A DNA stretch of 64,000 nucleotides from Scleromatobacter humisilvae (GCF_023231945.1 NZ_JAJLJH010000001.1:1798001-1862000), one strand, 5' to 3'; positions 29,680-42,981 are shown, counted from the stretch's first letter. The notes: generated by a model not told the origin, from the letters alone. A program made the numbers and translations.

Positions 29680-30759
29680 TCAGTGGGAGGCGCCGACGGC
29701 GCGGCGGATCTCGGCGATCGCGCGGTCGACGCCGGCGGCATCGACATCGAGATGGGTGACGAAGCGCAGTTTGTACAGGCCCGTGCAGAGCACGCCGCGC
29801 GATCGCAGCTGGTCGACCAGCGAGTCGTGCTCGCCGCCCCACTTCGCCGCCGTGCGCGCGTGCACGAGCGCGGGCGCGAGATCGACGAACAGGATGTTGC
29901 TGGCGGGCGGCGTGAAGGTCAGTCCGTCGATGCCGGCGAGGCCGTCGGCCAGGCGGCGCGCGTTGGCGTGGTCGTCGCGCAGGCGCACGACGTGGTGGTC
30001 GAGCGCATGCGAGGCGGCGGCCGCCAGCAGCCCGGCCTGGCGCATGCCGCCGCCGGCCATCTTGCGCACGCGTTTCGCGCGGGCGATCAGCGCCTTCGAG
30101 CCGACCAGCGCCGAACCCACCGGCGCGCCCAGGCCCTTGCTGAAGCACACCGAGACGCTGTCGAACAGGTCCGCGATGGCGCGCGCCTCGGCATACGGAT
30201 CGCTGCCGTTGGCCTCGGCCTGGACGACCGCGGCGTTGAACACGCGCGCGCCGTCGAGGTGCGTCGCCAGGCCGCGCCTGCGCGCCAGCGCGGTCGCGTC
30301 GCGCAGGTAGGCCATGGCCAGCGGCTGGCCGCCGAAGGTGTTCTCCAGGCACAGCAGACGCGTGATCGCGAAGTGCGCGTCGTCGGGCTTGATCGCGGCC
30401 TCGATGTCGGCCAGCGCCAGCGAGCCATCGGCCTGGTGCGCAATCGGCTGCGGCTGGATCGAGCCCAGCACCGCGGCGCCGCCGCCTTCCCAGCGATAGG
30501 TGTGGGCCATCTGGCCGACCAGGTACTCGTCGCCGCGCTGGCAGTGGCTCATCAGCGCCGCGAGGTTGCTCTGCGTGCCGGTGGGCATGAACAGCGCCGC
30601 CTCCTTGCCCAGCAGCGCGGCGATGCGTTCCTGCAGCGCGTTGACGCTGGGGTCGTCGCCGAACACGTCGTCGCCCAGCGGGGCGTTGAACATGGCGTCG
30701 CGCATCGCGGCGGTGGGCCGCGTGACGGTATCGCTGCGGAGGTCGACGATCGTGCTCAT
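29680..30759 (-). CDS. ltaE: Low-specificity L-threonine aldolase
   Basis: This 359-aa PLP enzyme cleaves L-threonine or allo-threonine to glycine and acetaldehyde. The PLP lysine is K208 in VCFSKGLGAPVGS, D169 in HLDGAR pairs with the pyridine nitrogen, and H86 in MAHTYRWEGGG stacks on the ring. ATG 30759 overlaps the trpG stop (ATGA), so the gene is truly embedded in the trp operon between trpG and trpD. No link to tryptophan synthesis is known to me; the open frame upstream is a shadow of trpG. Confidence 0.95.
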   Translation of the reverse strand: MSTIVDLRSDTVTRPTAAMRDAMFNAPLGDDVFGDDPSVNALQERIAALLGKEAALFMPTGTQSNLAALMSHCQRGDEYLVGQMAHTYRWEGGGAAVLGSIQPQPIAHQADGSLALADIEAAIKPDDAHFAITRLLCLENTFGGQPLAMAYLRDATALARRRGLATHLDGARVFNAAVVQAEANGSDPYAEARAIADLFDSVSVCFSKGLGAPVGSALVGSKALIARAKRVRKMAGGGMRQAGLLAAAASHALDHHVVRLRDDHANARRLADGLAGIDGLTFTPPASNILFVDLAPALVHARTAAKWGGEHDSLVDQLRSRGVLCTGLYKLRFVTHLDVDAAGVDRAIAEIRRAVGASH

Positions 30760-31346
30760 TGGACTTGGCTCAGGTTGAGGAAGTTGCGCAGCATCGCGTG
30801 CCCGTGCTCGGACAGGATGGACTCCGGATGGAACTGCACGCCCTCCAGCGGCGTGCGCGTGCCGGCCAGCTCGCGATGGCGCACGCCCATGATCTCGCCG
30901 TCCTCCGACCGCGACGTGACGACCAGCTCGGCCGGGCAGGTTTCCGGCTCGATCGCCAGCGAGTGGTAGCGGATCACGCTGAACTCGCGCGGCAGGCCGG
31001 CGTAGACGCCTTCGCCGTCGGTCGTCAAAGTGCTCGCCTTGCCGTGCATCTGGCGCTGCGCGCGCACGATGCGGCCGCCCAGCGCGGCGCCGATGCTCTG
31101 GTGGCCCAGGCACACGCCCAGGATCGGCAGCTTGCCGAGGTAGGCCTGGATCGCGGGCACGCACACGCCGGCCTCGGCGGGCGAGCACGGCCCGGGCGAC
31201 AGCACCAGGTGATCGGGCTTCATCGCGCCGATCTCCTCCACGCTGATCTCGTCGTTGCGCACGACGCGCACCTCCTGCCCGAGCTCGCCGAAATACTGCA
31301 CGAGGTTGAACGTGAAGGAATCGTAGTTGTCGATCATCAGAAGCAT
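30756..31346 (-). CDS. trpG: Anthranilate synthase glutamine amidotransferase component
   Basis: This 196-aa class I amidotransferase feeds ammonia to TrpE. The nucleophile C79 is in LGVCLGHQSIG and the His/Glu pair in GVQFHPESIL. It starts MLLMIDNYDSFTFNLVQYFG. In many bacteria the same subunit also serves PabB. It is the first gene of trpG-ltaE-trpD-trpC-ung and is preceded by a leader region with its own Trp-containing peptide (31488-31535). Confidence 0.97.
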   Translation of the reverse strand: MLLMIDNYDSFTFNLVQYFGELGQEVRVVRNDEISVEEIGAMKPDHLVLSPGPCSPAEAGVCVPAIQAYLGKLPILGVCLGHQSIGAALGGRIVRAQRQMHGKASTLTTDGEGVYAGLPREFSVIRYHSLAIEPETCPAELVVTSRSEDGEIMGVRHRELAGTRTPLEGVQFHPESILSEHGHAMLRNFLNLSQVQ

Positions 31347-31487
31347 GAGCGTTCCTGGGTCTGGCTTTGACTGACTCGGGTGTCCGCAGGGCGCGGAGCG
31401 GTCAATCGGGGTCTCTCGTCAGCCGCGCTGGTCCGCGGCTCGGTCAGACAGGACGCGCGCAGGGCGGCGCGACCCGGGCCGGGATCT
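31347..31487 (-). promoter_or_regulatory. Candidate attenuator region between trp leader peptide and trpG
   Basis: The 141 bases between the leader peptide stop and trpG hold AGCCGCG/CGCGGCT with a 6-nt loop (31421-31440) and TCCGC/GCGGA (31383-31397). The 5' arm of the first hairpin plus its loop (CGCGGACC) can alternatively pair upstream with GGTCGCG (about 31467-31473), giving mutually exclusive structures as in attenuators. No U-run follows, so a classical intrinsic terminator is not evident; Rho or translational control are alternatives. Confidence 0.5.
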
Positions 31488-31535
31488 TCACCAACGCCAA
31501 TGGCCGGTGTGGAAGATGGTCGAGAGCTGCTTCAT
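31488..31535 (-). CDS. Candidate trp leader peptide ahead of trpG
   Basis: This 15-codon open frame reads MKQLSTIFHTGHWRW and ends in TGA directly after two Trp codons in a W-R-W arrangement. Its ATG lies only 9 bases after a TAGAAT -10 box, so the transcript would start 2-4 bases before the ATG with no Shine-Dalgarno sequence. The position (142 bp upstream of trpG), the Trp codons next to the stop, and the parallel with a second such frame before trpE all point to ribosome-mediated sensing of charged tRNA-Trp. It is too short to appear in ordinary gene calling. Confidence 0.75.
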   Translation of the reverse strand: MKQLSTIFHTGHWRW

Positions 31536-31544
31536 GTCGAGACC

Positions 31545-31572
31545 ATTCTAAGCGCGCTGCACGGCCCTTGCC
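31545..31572 (-). promoter_or_regulatory. Promoter of the trpG leader
   Basis: On the minus strand TAGAAT (31545-31550) is the -10 box. GGCAAGGGC (31564-31572) covers the -35 position and occurs identically at the same place before the trpE leader (36004-36012). The -35 does not resemble TTGACA, so an activator or a non-standard contact is possible. Confidence 0.65.
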
Positions 31573-31669
31573 TTCTCGGGGCTGCAAGCGTGTCTCTTCG
31601 CACGAAAGGGCCCGTGGATTGATGTCAGCCCTGATCGCGCGTCCGTCGTGCGATGGCTAGGATGGAGCA

Positions 31670-32866
31670 ATGCCCAAGCACCAAGACTCCTCAGCCGACA
31701 AGCCGGCGGCAGGCGCCCCGTTCGCCCAGCTGGCCGAGGCCTTGCGCGCGCGCCCCCTGCCGCGCAAGCCGCGCCGTCACGGCGAGCCCGCCGACGCCGA
31801 GGCCGCCGCGCAGCAGCCGCCGACCGTCGAGGAGCAGCTGGATCGTGCCGAGATCTGCTCGCGCTCGGGCCGCCTCGACGACGCCATCGCGATCTGCAAC
31901 GCGCTGCGGCCCTCGCTCGTCGCCGGCAACGATCCGCAAAGCCTCGGCTGGTGCGATTTCGTGCTGGCGCTGAGCCACCTGAACGCCGGCCGCGCCAAGG
32001 AAGCAGTGATCGCGGGCTACCGCGCCATCGGCAAGCTCCCGCCCGGCACGCGCCTCATGCGCAGCCTCACGATGCTGGCCTCGGCCGTCGCGCGCACCGG
32101 CGACGCCACCGGCGCGCTGGAACTGCTGGAGCGCGCCAAGCAGCAGCTGCCGCTGGTGGAGAGCGCGCGCGACCGCTGCCTGTTCTGGGCCAACTGCGGC
32201 ACCACGTACCACGGGCTGGGCGACGCGCACGAGGCGATCCGGCACTCGATGATGGCCGAGAGCATGCTGGGCGAATTCGACGACCCGTACGTGCATTCGG
32301 CCATGCGGATGAACCTGCTGGTGCAGCGCGTGGGCCTGGCGGTGGCCGGCTGCAACGGCGTCGAGACGCCGGAGCTCACCGAGCTGTTCGGGGCGTTCGC
32401 GGCGCATGCGGAACGCCTGGTCGCCGCGGGCCAGCACTATCCGGTGGCCAAGGGCAGCGAGGACATCGCCGACGCCTACATCGCGATCGGCCAGAACGAA
32501 CAGGCGCGCGAGACGCTGCTGCTGGGCATCAAGTCCGCCGACGCCGCCAAGGCGAGCCCGGATCGCGGCGCGCTGGAGCTTCGCCTGGGCCGCCTCGAAC
32601 GCATGGCCGGCCAGTACCGGCGCGCGTCGGCGCACATCGGCCTGGCGCTGGAACTGCTGGCCCAGGGCGAGCTGCTCAAGGAACTCGCCGAGGCCCACCT
32701 CGAGAACAGCCTGCTCAACGAGGAGCGCCAGCACTGGCGCGCGGCGCTGGACAGCTACCGCGAATCCGCGCAGATCCGCGAGCGCCTGCTGATCGCGCAG
32801 TCGGACGCGCGCGCCCACGCGCTCACGGTGCGGCTCGAGCTGGTGCGCGGCAGCACCGCCGGCTGA
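31670..32866 (+). CDS. TPR-repeat protein of unknown function
   Basis: This 398-aa protein without signal peptide or membrane segment has a disordered Ala/Pro-rich first 55 residues followed by helical repeats of TPR type (for example EICSRSGRLDDAIAICNALR and ARTGDATGALELLERAKQQL). The layout is like the sensor half of the TPR-containing histidine kinase at 37936, but no catalytic domain follows. It interrupts the trp locus between trpE and trpG on the opposite strand and ends 3 bp from the convergent lipoprotein gene. Confidence 0.75.
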   Translation: MPKHQDSSADKPAAGAPFAQLAEALRARPLPRKPRRHGEPADAEAAAQQPPTVEEQLDRAEICSRSGRLDDAIAICNALRPSLVAGNDPQSLGWCDFVLALSHLNAGRAKEAVIAGYRAIGKLPPGTRLMRSLTMLASAVARTGDATGALELLERAKQQLPLVESARDRCLFWANCGTTYHGLGDAHEAIRHSMMAESMLGEFDDPYVHSAMRMNLLVQRVGLAVAGCNGVETPELTELFGAFAAHAERLVAAGQHYPVAKGSEDIADAYIAIGQNEQARETLLLGIKSADAAKASPDRGALELRLGRLERMAGQYRRASAHIGLALELLAQGELLKELAEAHLENSLLNEERQHWRAALDSYRESAQIRERLLIAQSDARAHALTVRLELVRGSTAG

Positions 32867-32869
32867 CGC

Positions 32870-34102
32870 TCACTGCAAGGTGGGCGTCGTCGGCAGCGTC
32901 ACCTGCCGGTACGCCTTCAGCTTGTCGAGCTTGGCGGCGTAGAGGTCGTGGTCGGTGCGCTTGACGGAGTTCTCCAGCGCGAGGGCGAGCTCGCTGCGCG
33001 CCTCGTCGACGCGGCCCAGGCCGAAGTCGGCCACCGCCAGCCCGTAGTGGAACTCGTGGTAGTCCGGCTCGCGGTCGATCTCGCGCTTGAACATCGCGCG
33101 GGCCGTCGCGTAGTCGTGCGCCTTCAGCGCCGCCTCGCCGAGGTTGTAGAAGTAGAACGGCGGGTACGGCTCGATCGCCGCCAGGCGCTTGTCCACTGCC
33201 TCGGCCTCGGCCACGCGGCCGAGCCGGCGCAGCGACTGGGCGTCGTTGGCCAGCATGCGCGGGTTGTCGGGCACCAGCGCCAGGACAGCGTGCAGCACGG
33301 TCTCCGCACGAGCGACGTCGCCGTGGCGCATGTAGACCACGGCCAGCGTGTTGTAGGCGCTGAGGAACTTCGGGTCGAGCCGCACGGCCTCGCGGGCGCG
33401 CCAGTAGGCGTTGTCGATCTGGCCGGCCACCAGCGCCTCGGCGGCGCGGTTGTTCATGTACATCGCCAGGACGGTGTTCTCGTGGATCGGGCGCTCGTGC
33501 AGGCCGGCCGTGTCTTCCTGCGGCAGGAAGTCAACGGTGAAGGTGCGGTAGCGATCGACCCGGGCGACCGTCTCGGCGAACGGTCGATCGAGCTGCAGGT
33601 TCACGTGGCCGCTCATGAAATACATGTCGCCGCTGCGCGTCCACATTTCCTCGATCGTGGCCTGCTGGAACGTGACGTTCAGCCCCATCGCCTTGGCGAA
33701 GGCGCCCGTCATGATCACCAGCGACAGGCAGTTGCCCTGGCGCGCCTCGAACGCCTCGGCCGCGTTGCGCGTCATCGAGGCTTCGTATTCGAGCTGCAGC
33801 TTGCTGCGGTTGTAGAGCGCGTCGGTGAGCGCGCCGGCCAGGCCTTCGGTGCGCGCCAGCGGCAGGATCTTGTCGTCGATGTAGGCCAGCATCGCGGGCG
33901 TGAGCCTGAACACCTCGGCCGGATCGATCGGCTCGGTGGACGGCGCGAAGCTGGCGTCGTCGAAGAAGCTCGGCGCCTGGGCGACGAGGTTCTGGCTGTC
34001 CGGGCTGGCGCACGCGCCCAGCACGAGCGGCAGGACCAGGCAGGCGAGCCGCAGCAGGCGCGCCGGGCCTGCGGGAAGAGCTGACGAGCGACGCTGGAAC
34101 AT
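32870..34102 (-). CDS. Lipoprotein with transglutaminase-like fold and TPR repeats
   Basis: This 410-aa protein has a lipoprotein signal ending in LVLGAC (C31). A papain-like transglutaminase-type triad is visible as C125 (GNCLSL), H166 (MSGHVNLQL) and D191 (FTVDFLP). From about residue 220 there are TPR units such as AYWRAREAVRLDPKFLSAYN. It is probably anchored in the outer or inner membrane facing the periplasm; the substrate is unknown. The ATG has an excellent AGGAGGTCATC site. It lies 93 bp downstream of trpE. Confidence 0.8.
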   Translation of the reverse strand: MFQRRSSALPAGPARLLRLACLVLPLVLGACASPDSQNLVAQAPSFFDDASFAPSTEPIDPAEVFRLTPAMLAYIDDKILPLARTEGLAGALTDALYNRSKLQLEYEASMTRNAAEAFEARQGNCLSLVIMTGAFAKAMGLNVTFQQATIEEMWTRSGDMYFMSGHVNLQLDRPFAETVARVDRYRTFTVDFLPQEDTAGLHERPIHENTVLAMYMNNRAAEALVAGQIDNAYWRAREAVRLDPKFLSAYNTLAVVYMRHGDVARAETVLHAVLALVPDNPRMLANDAQSLRRLGRVAEAEAVDKRLAAIEPYPPFYFYNLGEAALKAHDYATARAMFKREIDREPDYHEFHYGLAVADFGLGRVDEARSELALALENSVKRTDHDLYAAKLDKLKAYRQVTLPTTPTLQ

Positions 34103-34195
34103 GATGACCTCCTCGTGCGCGCCATCCGCGAAAAACGGGCGCGGAACAATCGGACTATGCGCGTTTCGCGGACGTTGGCAAGTCTCGAAAGGCCT

Positions 34196-35671
<1,476 letters not shown>

Positions 35672-35809
35672 GGTGGGGAAGACTCCGTTGGCCGGATGCG
35701 CCGCGACGGCGTTGCTGGAACAGGTCGCGGGCGCCGCGGCGAAGATTCTCGACGCCGCTGCGCGGGCGCAGGCGTGACGTCGTCCAAGGTGCACGCGCGC
35801 CGGCAAGGT

Positions 35810-35845
35810 GCCACCGCGGTGCGGCGCCGGCACCGCGACGGTGCC
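35810..35845 (-). promoter_or_regulatory. Candidate trpE attenuator stem-loops
   Basis: On the minus strand four short segments follow each other: GGCACCG (35839-35845), CGGTGCC (35829-35835), GCACCG (35817-35822) and CGGTGGC (35810-35816). Segments 1:2 form a perfect 7-bp hairpin with a 3-nt loop; 2:3 can form a 6-bp alternative; 3:4 is also partly complementary. This is the 1:2 / 2:3 / 3:4 logic of trp attenuators, 35 bases after the leader stop. There is no U-run after segment 4, so the terminating step is unclear. Confidence 0.5.
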
Positions 35846-35880
35846 CGGAGGGCGGGTCGGCGGCTAGGCGCGTGCGTTCA

Positions 35881-35976
35881 TCACGAACGGCGTCGCCAGA
35901 CCCAGGCTCCCTGGTCGTGCGACCGCACCGCGCATGCTTTCACGGCGGTGCAGGAGAGGAGGAAGCCTTCGGACAT
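35881..35976 (-). CDS. Candidate trp leader peptide ahead of trpE
   Basis: This 31-codon frame begins MSEGFLLSC and ends GAWVWRRRS, with Trp codons at positions 25 and 27 in a W-V-W arrangement close to the TGA stop. The ATG lies 7 bases after a TAAACT -10 box, so transcription should start at or next to the ATG and the message would be leaderless; there is no Shine-Dalgarno sequence. It mirrors the W-R-W peptide ahead of trpG. Longer upstream extension in the same frame would cross the promoter. Confidence 0.7.
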   Translation of the reverse strand: MSEGFLLSCTAVKACAVRSHDQGAWVWRRRS

Positions 35977-35983
35977 GCGAGCC

Positions 35984-36012
35984 AGTTTAGCCGAAGGAAT
36001 CGAGCCCTTGCC
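35984..36012 (-). promoter_or_regulatory. Promoter of the trpE leader
   Basis: TAAACT (35984-35989) is the -10 box on the minus strand. GGCAAGGGC (36004-36012) lies over the -35 position and is identical to the box before the trpG leader (spacing 14 versus 13 bases to the -10). The upstream bases up to 36311 also carry the divergent promoter of the TonB-like gene, which I could not define. Confidence 0.6.
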
Positions 36013-36311
36013 AGCGCGCAGCCCACGCCGTCCGGACGCCCGGGCTTCCGGCTTGGCGAAGACGCAGCGAACGCAGCGCGTGCTTCCCTCGTGCCGAAAT
36101 CGACCGAGGGTTATCCCGAGGGCCCCGCTCGACCATGGAAGTTGCATAGTGACGTAATGCGCATTCGGCGGCGTTTGGCAATCCCTTTTCCACGGCATAG
36201 GCCTTGCATGCCGTTACTTGTCGCTAGACTTCGCTGCCTCGCTGTGATTTCCGTCGTTGGGACGCAGCCGGGATTTCCAGAACCACGACGTGTCACCTGA
36301 GCACGACCGCC

Positions 36312-37094
36312 ATGACTGAGTTGAGATTCATCGCGCGCTGCGTCCTGATGCTGGCCTGCGCCGCCGCCAGCACGGCGACGATGGCCCAGGTGATCGCGCC
36401 GTCCGCCGCCGCATCCGCCGCCGCCGACAAGGCCCAGAAGGAAACCGACCGGACCATGTACTGGATCCGCGTCCTCGCGACGACGCCGGCGCCCAAGCCC
36501 GCCGCCGCGCCGCGCCCCGTCGTCGCCCCGGCCGCACCGCAGACCAAGGTCGCCGCGGCACCCGCCCCCGCGCCCGAGCGCGTGAAGGTCGCCGCCGCGG
36601 CGCCGTCCTCGACCTCGGCCGACCTCGCCAACGCGGCCCCGGCTTCGGTCGTCGTCCCCGCGCCGTCGGCCGCCACCGCGCCGTCGCTGGCCGCGGCCAC
36701 CGGCGCCACGGGCAACCCCAGCGCGATGAGCACGGGCGGCGTCGACGCGGGCGTGTCCTCGGCCGGCGTCGCCGGATCGCTGGTCGCCCCGAGCGCATCG
36801 GCGCCGCAGATCGACGTGCCCGTCGCCGACGAAGAGCCGGATCCGGGCCTGATCATGACCAAGTCGGCCGACCCGCAGTTCCCGATCAACACGATGCGCC
36901 GCCTGCGCAAGGGCGAGGTCGAAGTGAAGTTCGAAGTCGGCCCGGACGGCGTCGTCGACGTGGTCACCGTGATGAAGTCCACCAGCCCGAGCCTGAACGC
37001 CGCGGCCGTCGACGCCGTGCGCCAGTGGCGCTTCAAGGCGACGCCCAAGGGACACACGGCGCTGGTCGACCTGGCGTTCAACCTCGACTCCTGA
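36312..37094 (+). CDS. TonB-family C-terminal domain protein with signal peptide
   Basis: This 260-aa protein has a cleavable-looking signal (MTELRFIARCVLMLACAAAS, then TATMAQ). A long Ala/Pro/Val-rich linker follows (about 50-170), then a TonB C-terminal fold: ADPQFPINTMRRLRKGEVEV, VDVVTVMKSTSPSLNAAAVD and AVRQWRFKATPKG. TonB passes energy from ExbBD to outer-membrane receptors, but here the N-terminus looks cleavable and no exbBD is nearby, so an independent periplasmic role is possible. It lies between gph and trpE on the opposite strand and ends at a good terminator. Confidence 0.82.
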   Translation: MTELRFIARCVLMLACAAASTATMAQVIAPSAAASAAADKAQKETDRTMYWIRVLATTPAPKPAAAPRPVVAPAAPQTKVAAAPAPAPERVKVAAAAPSSTSADLANAAPASVVVPAPSAATAPSLAAATGATGNPSAMSTGGVDAGVSSAGVAGSLVAPSASAPQIDVPVADEEPDPGLIMTKSADPQFPINTMRRLRKGEVEVKFEVGPDGVVDVVTVMKSTSPSLNAAAVDAVRQWRFKATPKGHTALVDLAFNLDS

Positions 37095-37113
37095 CCCCGC
37101 TTCGCGCGGAGAC

Positions 37114-37139
37114 AAGGCGGCCCGCGGGCCGCCTTTTTT
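37114..37139 (+). terminator. Intrinsic terminator of the TonB-like gene
   Basis: A perfect palindrome GGCGGCCCGCGGGCCGCC (37116-37133) flanked by AA/TT is followed by TTTTTTC, 20 bp after the stop codon. Because gph ends just beyond it on the other strand, it may act in both directions. Confidence 0.92.
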
Positions 37140-37155
37140 CATGGCGCGGCCGGCG

Positions 37156-37812
37156 TCAGAACAACGCGTCGAGGCGGTCGACCACGCGATCGGGCCGCGC
37201 CGCGGCCACCGGCTCGCCGTGGTTGTAGCCGTAGCTCACCAGCACGACGGGGCAGCCCGCGGCGCGCGCGGCCTCGCAGTCGTTGCTCGAATCGCCCACC
37301 ATCAGCGTGTGCGCCGGCGCGGTGCCGAGCGCCTCGCAGGTCTTGAGCAGCGGCAGCGGATCGGGCTTGTGGCGCTCGAACGAATCGCCGCCGAAGACGT
37401 GCTCGAACAGCGGCAGCAGGCCCTTGGCCTCGAGCAGCGCCAGCGCGAACGCGCGCGGCTTGTTGGTCACGCAGGCCAGGCGCCAGCCGCGCGCGCGCAT
37501 CGCGGCGAGGCCTTCGAGGACGCCGGGATAGACATCGGCGTGCAGTCCGTTGATGTCGGCGTAGTGGCGCTGGTAGTGCGTCCACGCGGTGTCCAGCAGC
37601 TCGGGCGCGCCGCCCGCCTGCGCGAGCGTCTGCCGCAGCAGGTGCATGCTGCCGCGGCCCACGGTGCGCATGATGAACCCGCGGTCGACCGGCGGGAGTT
37701 CGAGTTCGGCGAGCGTGCGCGCCAGCGCCTGCTCGAAATCGCCGACGGTGTCGACCATCGTGCCGTCCAGGTCGATGATGGCGGCGGCGATGCTTGGAAG
37801 GGACAGGCTCAT
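37156..37812 (-). CDS. gph: Phosphoglycolate phosphatase, HAD family
   Basis: This 218-aa protein has HAD motif I IIDLDGTMVDT (D14 nucleophile, D16 acid/base), motif II CVTNKP, motif III lysine in HKPDP and motif IV MVGDSSNDCEAA. The helical cap is between about residues 20 and 85. It dephosphorylates 2-phosphoglycolate from DNA repair or photorespiration. In related genomes gph is found with rpe and trpE; here both are separated by other genes. The ATG at 37812 was chosen; the much longer open frame upstream is antisense to the kinase gene. Confidence 0.92.
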   Translation of the reverse strand: MSLSLPSIAAAIIDLDGTMVDTVGDFEQALARTLAELELPPVDRGFIMRTVGRGSMHLLRQTLAQAGGAPELLDTAWTHYQRHYADINGLHADVYPGVLEGLAAMRARGWRLACVTNKPRAFALALLEAKGLLPLFEHVFGGDSFERHKPDPLPLLKTCEALGTAPAHTLMVGDSSNDCEAARAAGCPVVLVSYGYNHGEPVAAARPDRVVDRLDALF

Positions 37813-37935
37813 TGCTTGCTTGAACGCCCGTTCGGGCGGGTTGGAGCCGATGGAGTCGGCGGCGGATCGGTGCAATTCTCGCAAGTGCGAAAGGCGGCGC
37901 AAGAGGGGCGCTTCCGGAACGCGAGGAGTTGGGAC

Positions 37936-42039
<4,104 letters not shown>

Positions 42040-42236
42040 TCGGGCCCTCTCGACGGCAGCCGGCGATTGACAGGGTCCCCTCGATGCCGGATAGTGAATC
42101 GCGTTCGCAGAGCCGCCTGCACCGGCCGGAGCGCAAGATCAGAGCGTCGTCGTTTCAGGGAGGGCCTGAACCGGGAAATGCGCAGCCGCAGGGCGGCGGC
42201 TTTCGAGAACGTCCTGCATGCCCTGGAGGGCCCGCC

Positions 42237-42659
42237 ATGAATGACCCGGAACGGCAGTTTGCCGGAGCCCGCCTGCTGGTGGTGGACGACGCCGACATCA
42301 GCGCCGAACTCGCCGCCGAGATGCTGCAGAACCTCGACATGACCTGCGTGGTCGCCAGCGAAGGCAGCGCGGCCCTCGCGATCCTGGCCAACGACACCAA
42401 CTTCGACGGCATCCTGCTCGACTGCGAGATGCCCGACATGGACGGCTACGCCACCGCCCAGGCGATCCGCGCGATGGCCGGGCTGGCCGACGTGCCCATC
42501 CTCGCGATGACCGGTCACACGACCGCCGAGGACATGCCGCACATCCTCGAGTCCGGCATGAACGCGCGCATCACCAAGCCGCTGAGCCTGCAGCGGCTGT
42601 CGAGCGTGCTGAACCTGTGGATCCGGCCGCGGCCGCTGGGGGCGAGCGCCGGTTCCTGA
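42237..42659 (+). CDS. Single-domain response regulator
   Basis: This 140-aa protein is only a receiver domain: acidic pair in [10 protein letters not shown], phosphoacceptor in [13 protein letters not shown], Thr in ILAMTGHT and Lys in ITKPLS. It has no DNA-binding or enzymatic output. GGAGG precedes the ATG. It follows the hybrid kinase on the same strand and may accept phosphate from its Hpt domain (inference). Confidence 0.92.
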   Translation: MNDPERQFAGARLLVVDDADISAELAAEMLQNLDMTCVVASEGSAALAILANDTNFDGILLDCEMPDMDGYATAQAIRAMAGLADVPILAMTGHTTAEDMPHILESGMNARITKPLSLQRLSSVLNLWIRPRPLGASAGS

Positions 42660-42676
42660 GCGCGCGGCTTGCGACC

Positions 42677-42944
42677 AGGGCCTGTTCACACTAATAGCGT
42701 GCCCGCGCCGGTGCCCTGCGAGGCGCCAGGCTAGGCGGAGGCGACGCGGCGGGCTGGGCGCCCGCAAGGAGCCTCCAACGACGCCTGGCGCCTCGCAGGA
42801 CACCGGCCCTCCGGGTGATCCATCAGAAAGCCCGCCTTCGGCGTTGCGAACGCTTGGAGTGGGCCCACCACGCCTGCGCGTTCGCGCCTTGAAGGCGGGC
42901 TTTCTGATGGTCACGCGGGCACGTTATTAGTGTGAACATGCCCT
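42677..42944. repeat. Non-coding inverted-repeat element with three-way-junction architecture
   Basis: Terminal inverted repeats of 31 bp (42677-42707 and 42914-42944) match at 29 of 31 positions; the core is TGTTCACACTAATA. Inside lie two further long palindromic arms: 42708-42731 with 42783-42806 (23 of 24 matching) and 42815-42839 with 42891-42914 (one bulged base). Each has additional inner pairing (GCGGGC/GCCCGC near 42749-42765; GCGAACGC/GCGTTCGC at 42846-42853 and 42878-42885). A single strand would fold into an outer stem bearing two hairpins. There is no open frame. It resembles a MITE or other non-autonomous element; no clear target duplication was seen. Confidence 0.8.
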
Positions 42945-42981
42945 AGAGTGCACGTGTCCGCACTCACCCGCAAGGAACCGC

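Noticed and set aside
35872-36300. A 142-codon plus-strand frame antisense to the trpE leader
   Set aside because: No family features and it covers the promoter region of two genes; the minus-strand leader peptide explains the region better.
42677-42944. Interpretation of the cloverleaf element as an integron attC site or a tRNA-like gene
   Set aside because: No attC core sites, no integrase, no CCA end or conserved tRNA arms; the long perfect hairpins do not fit either class.
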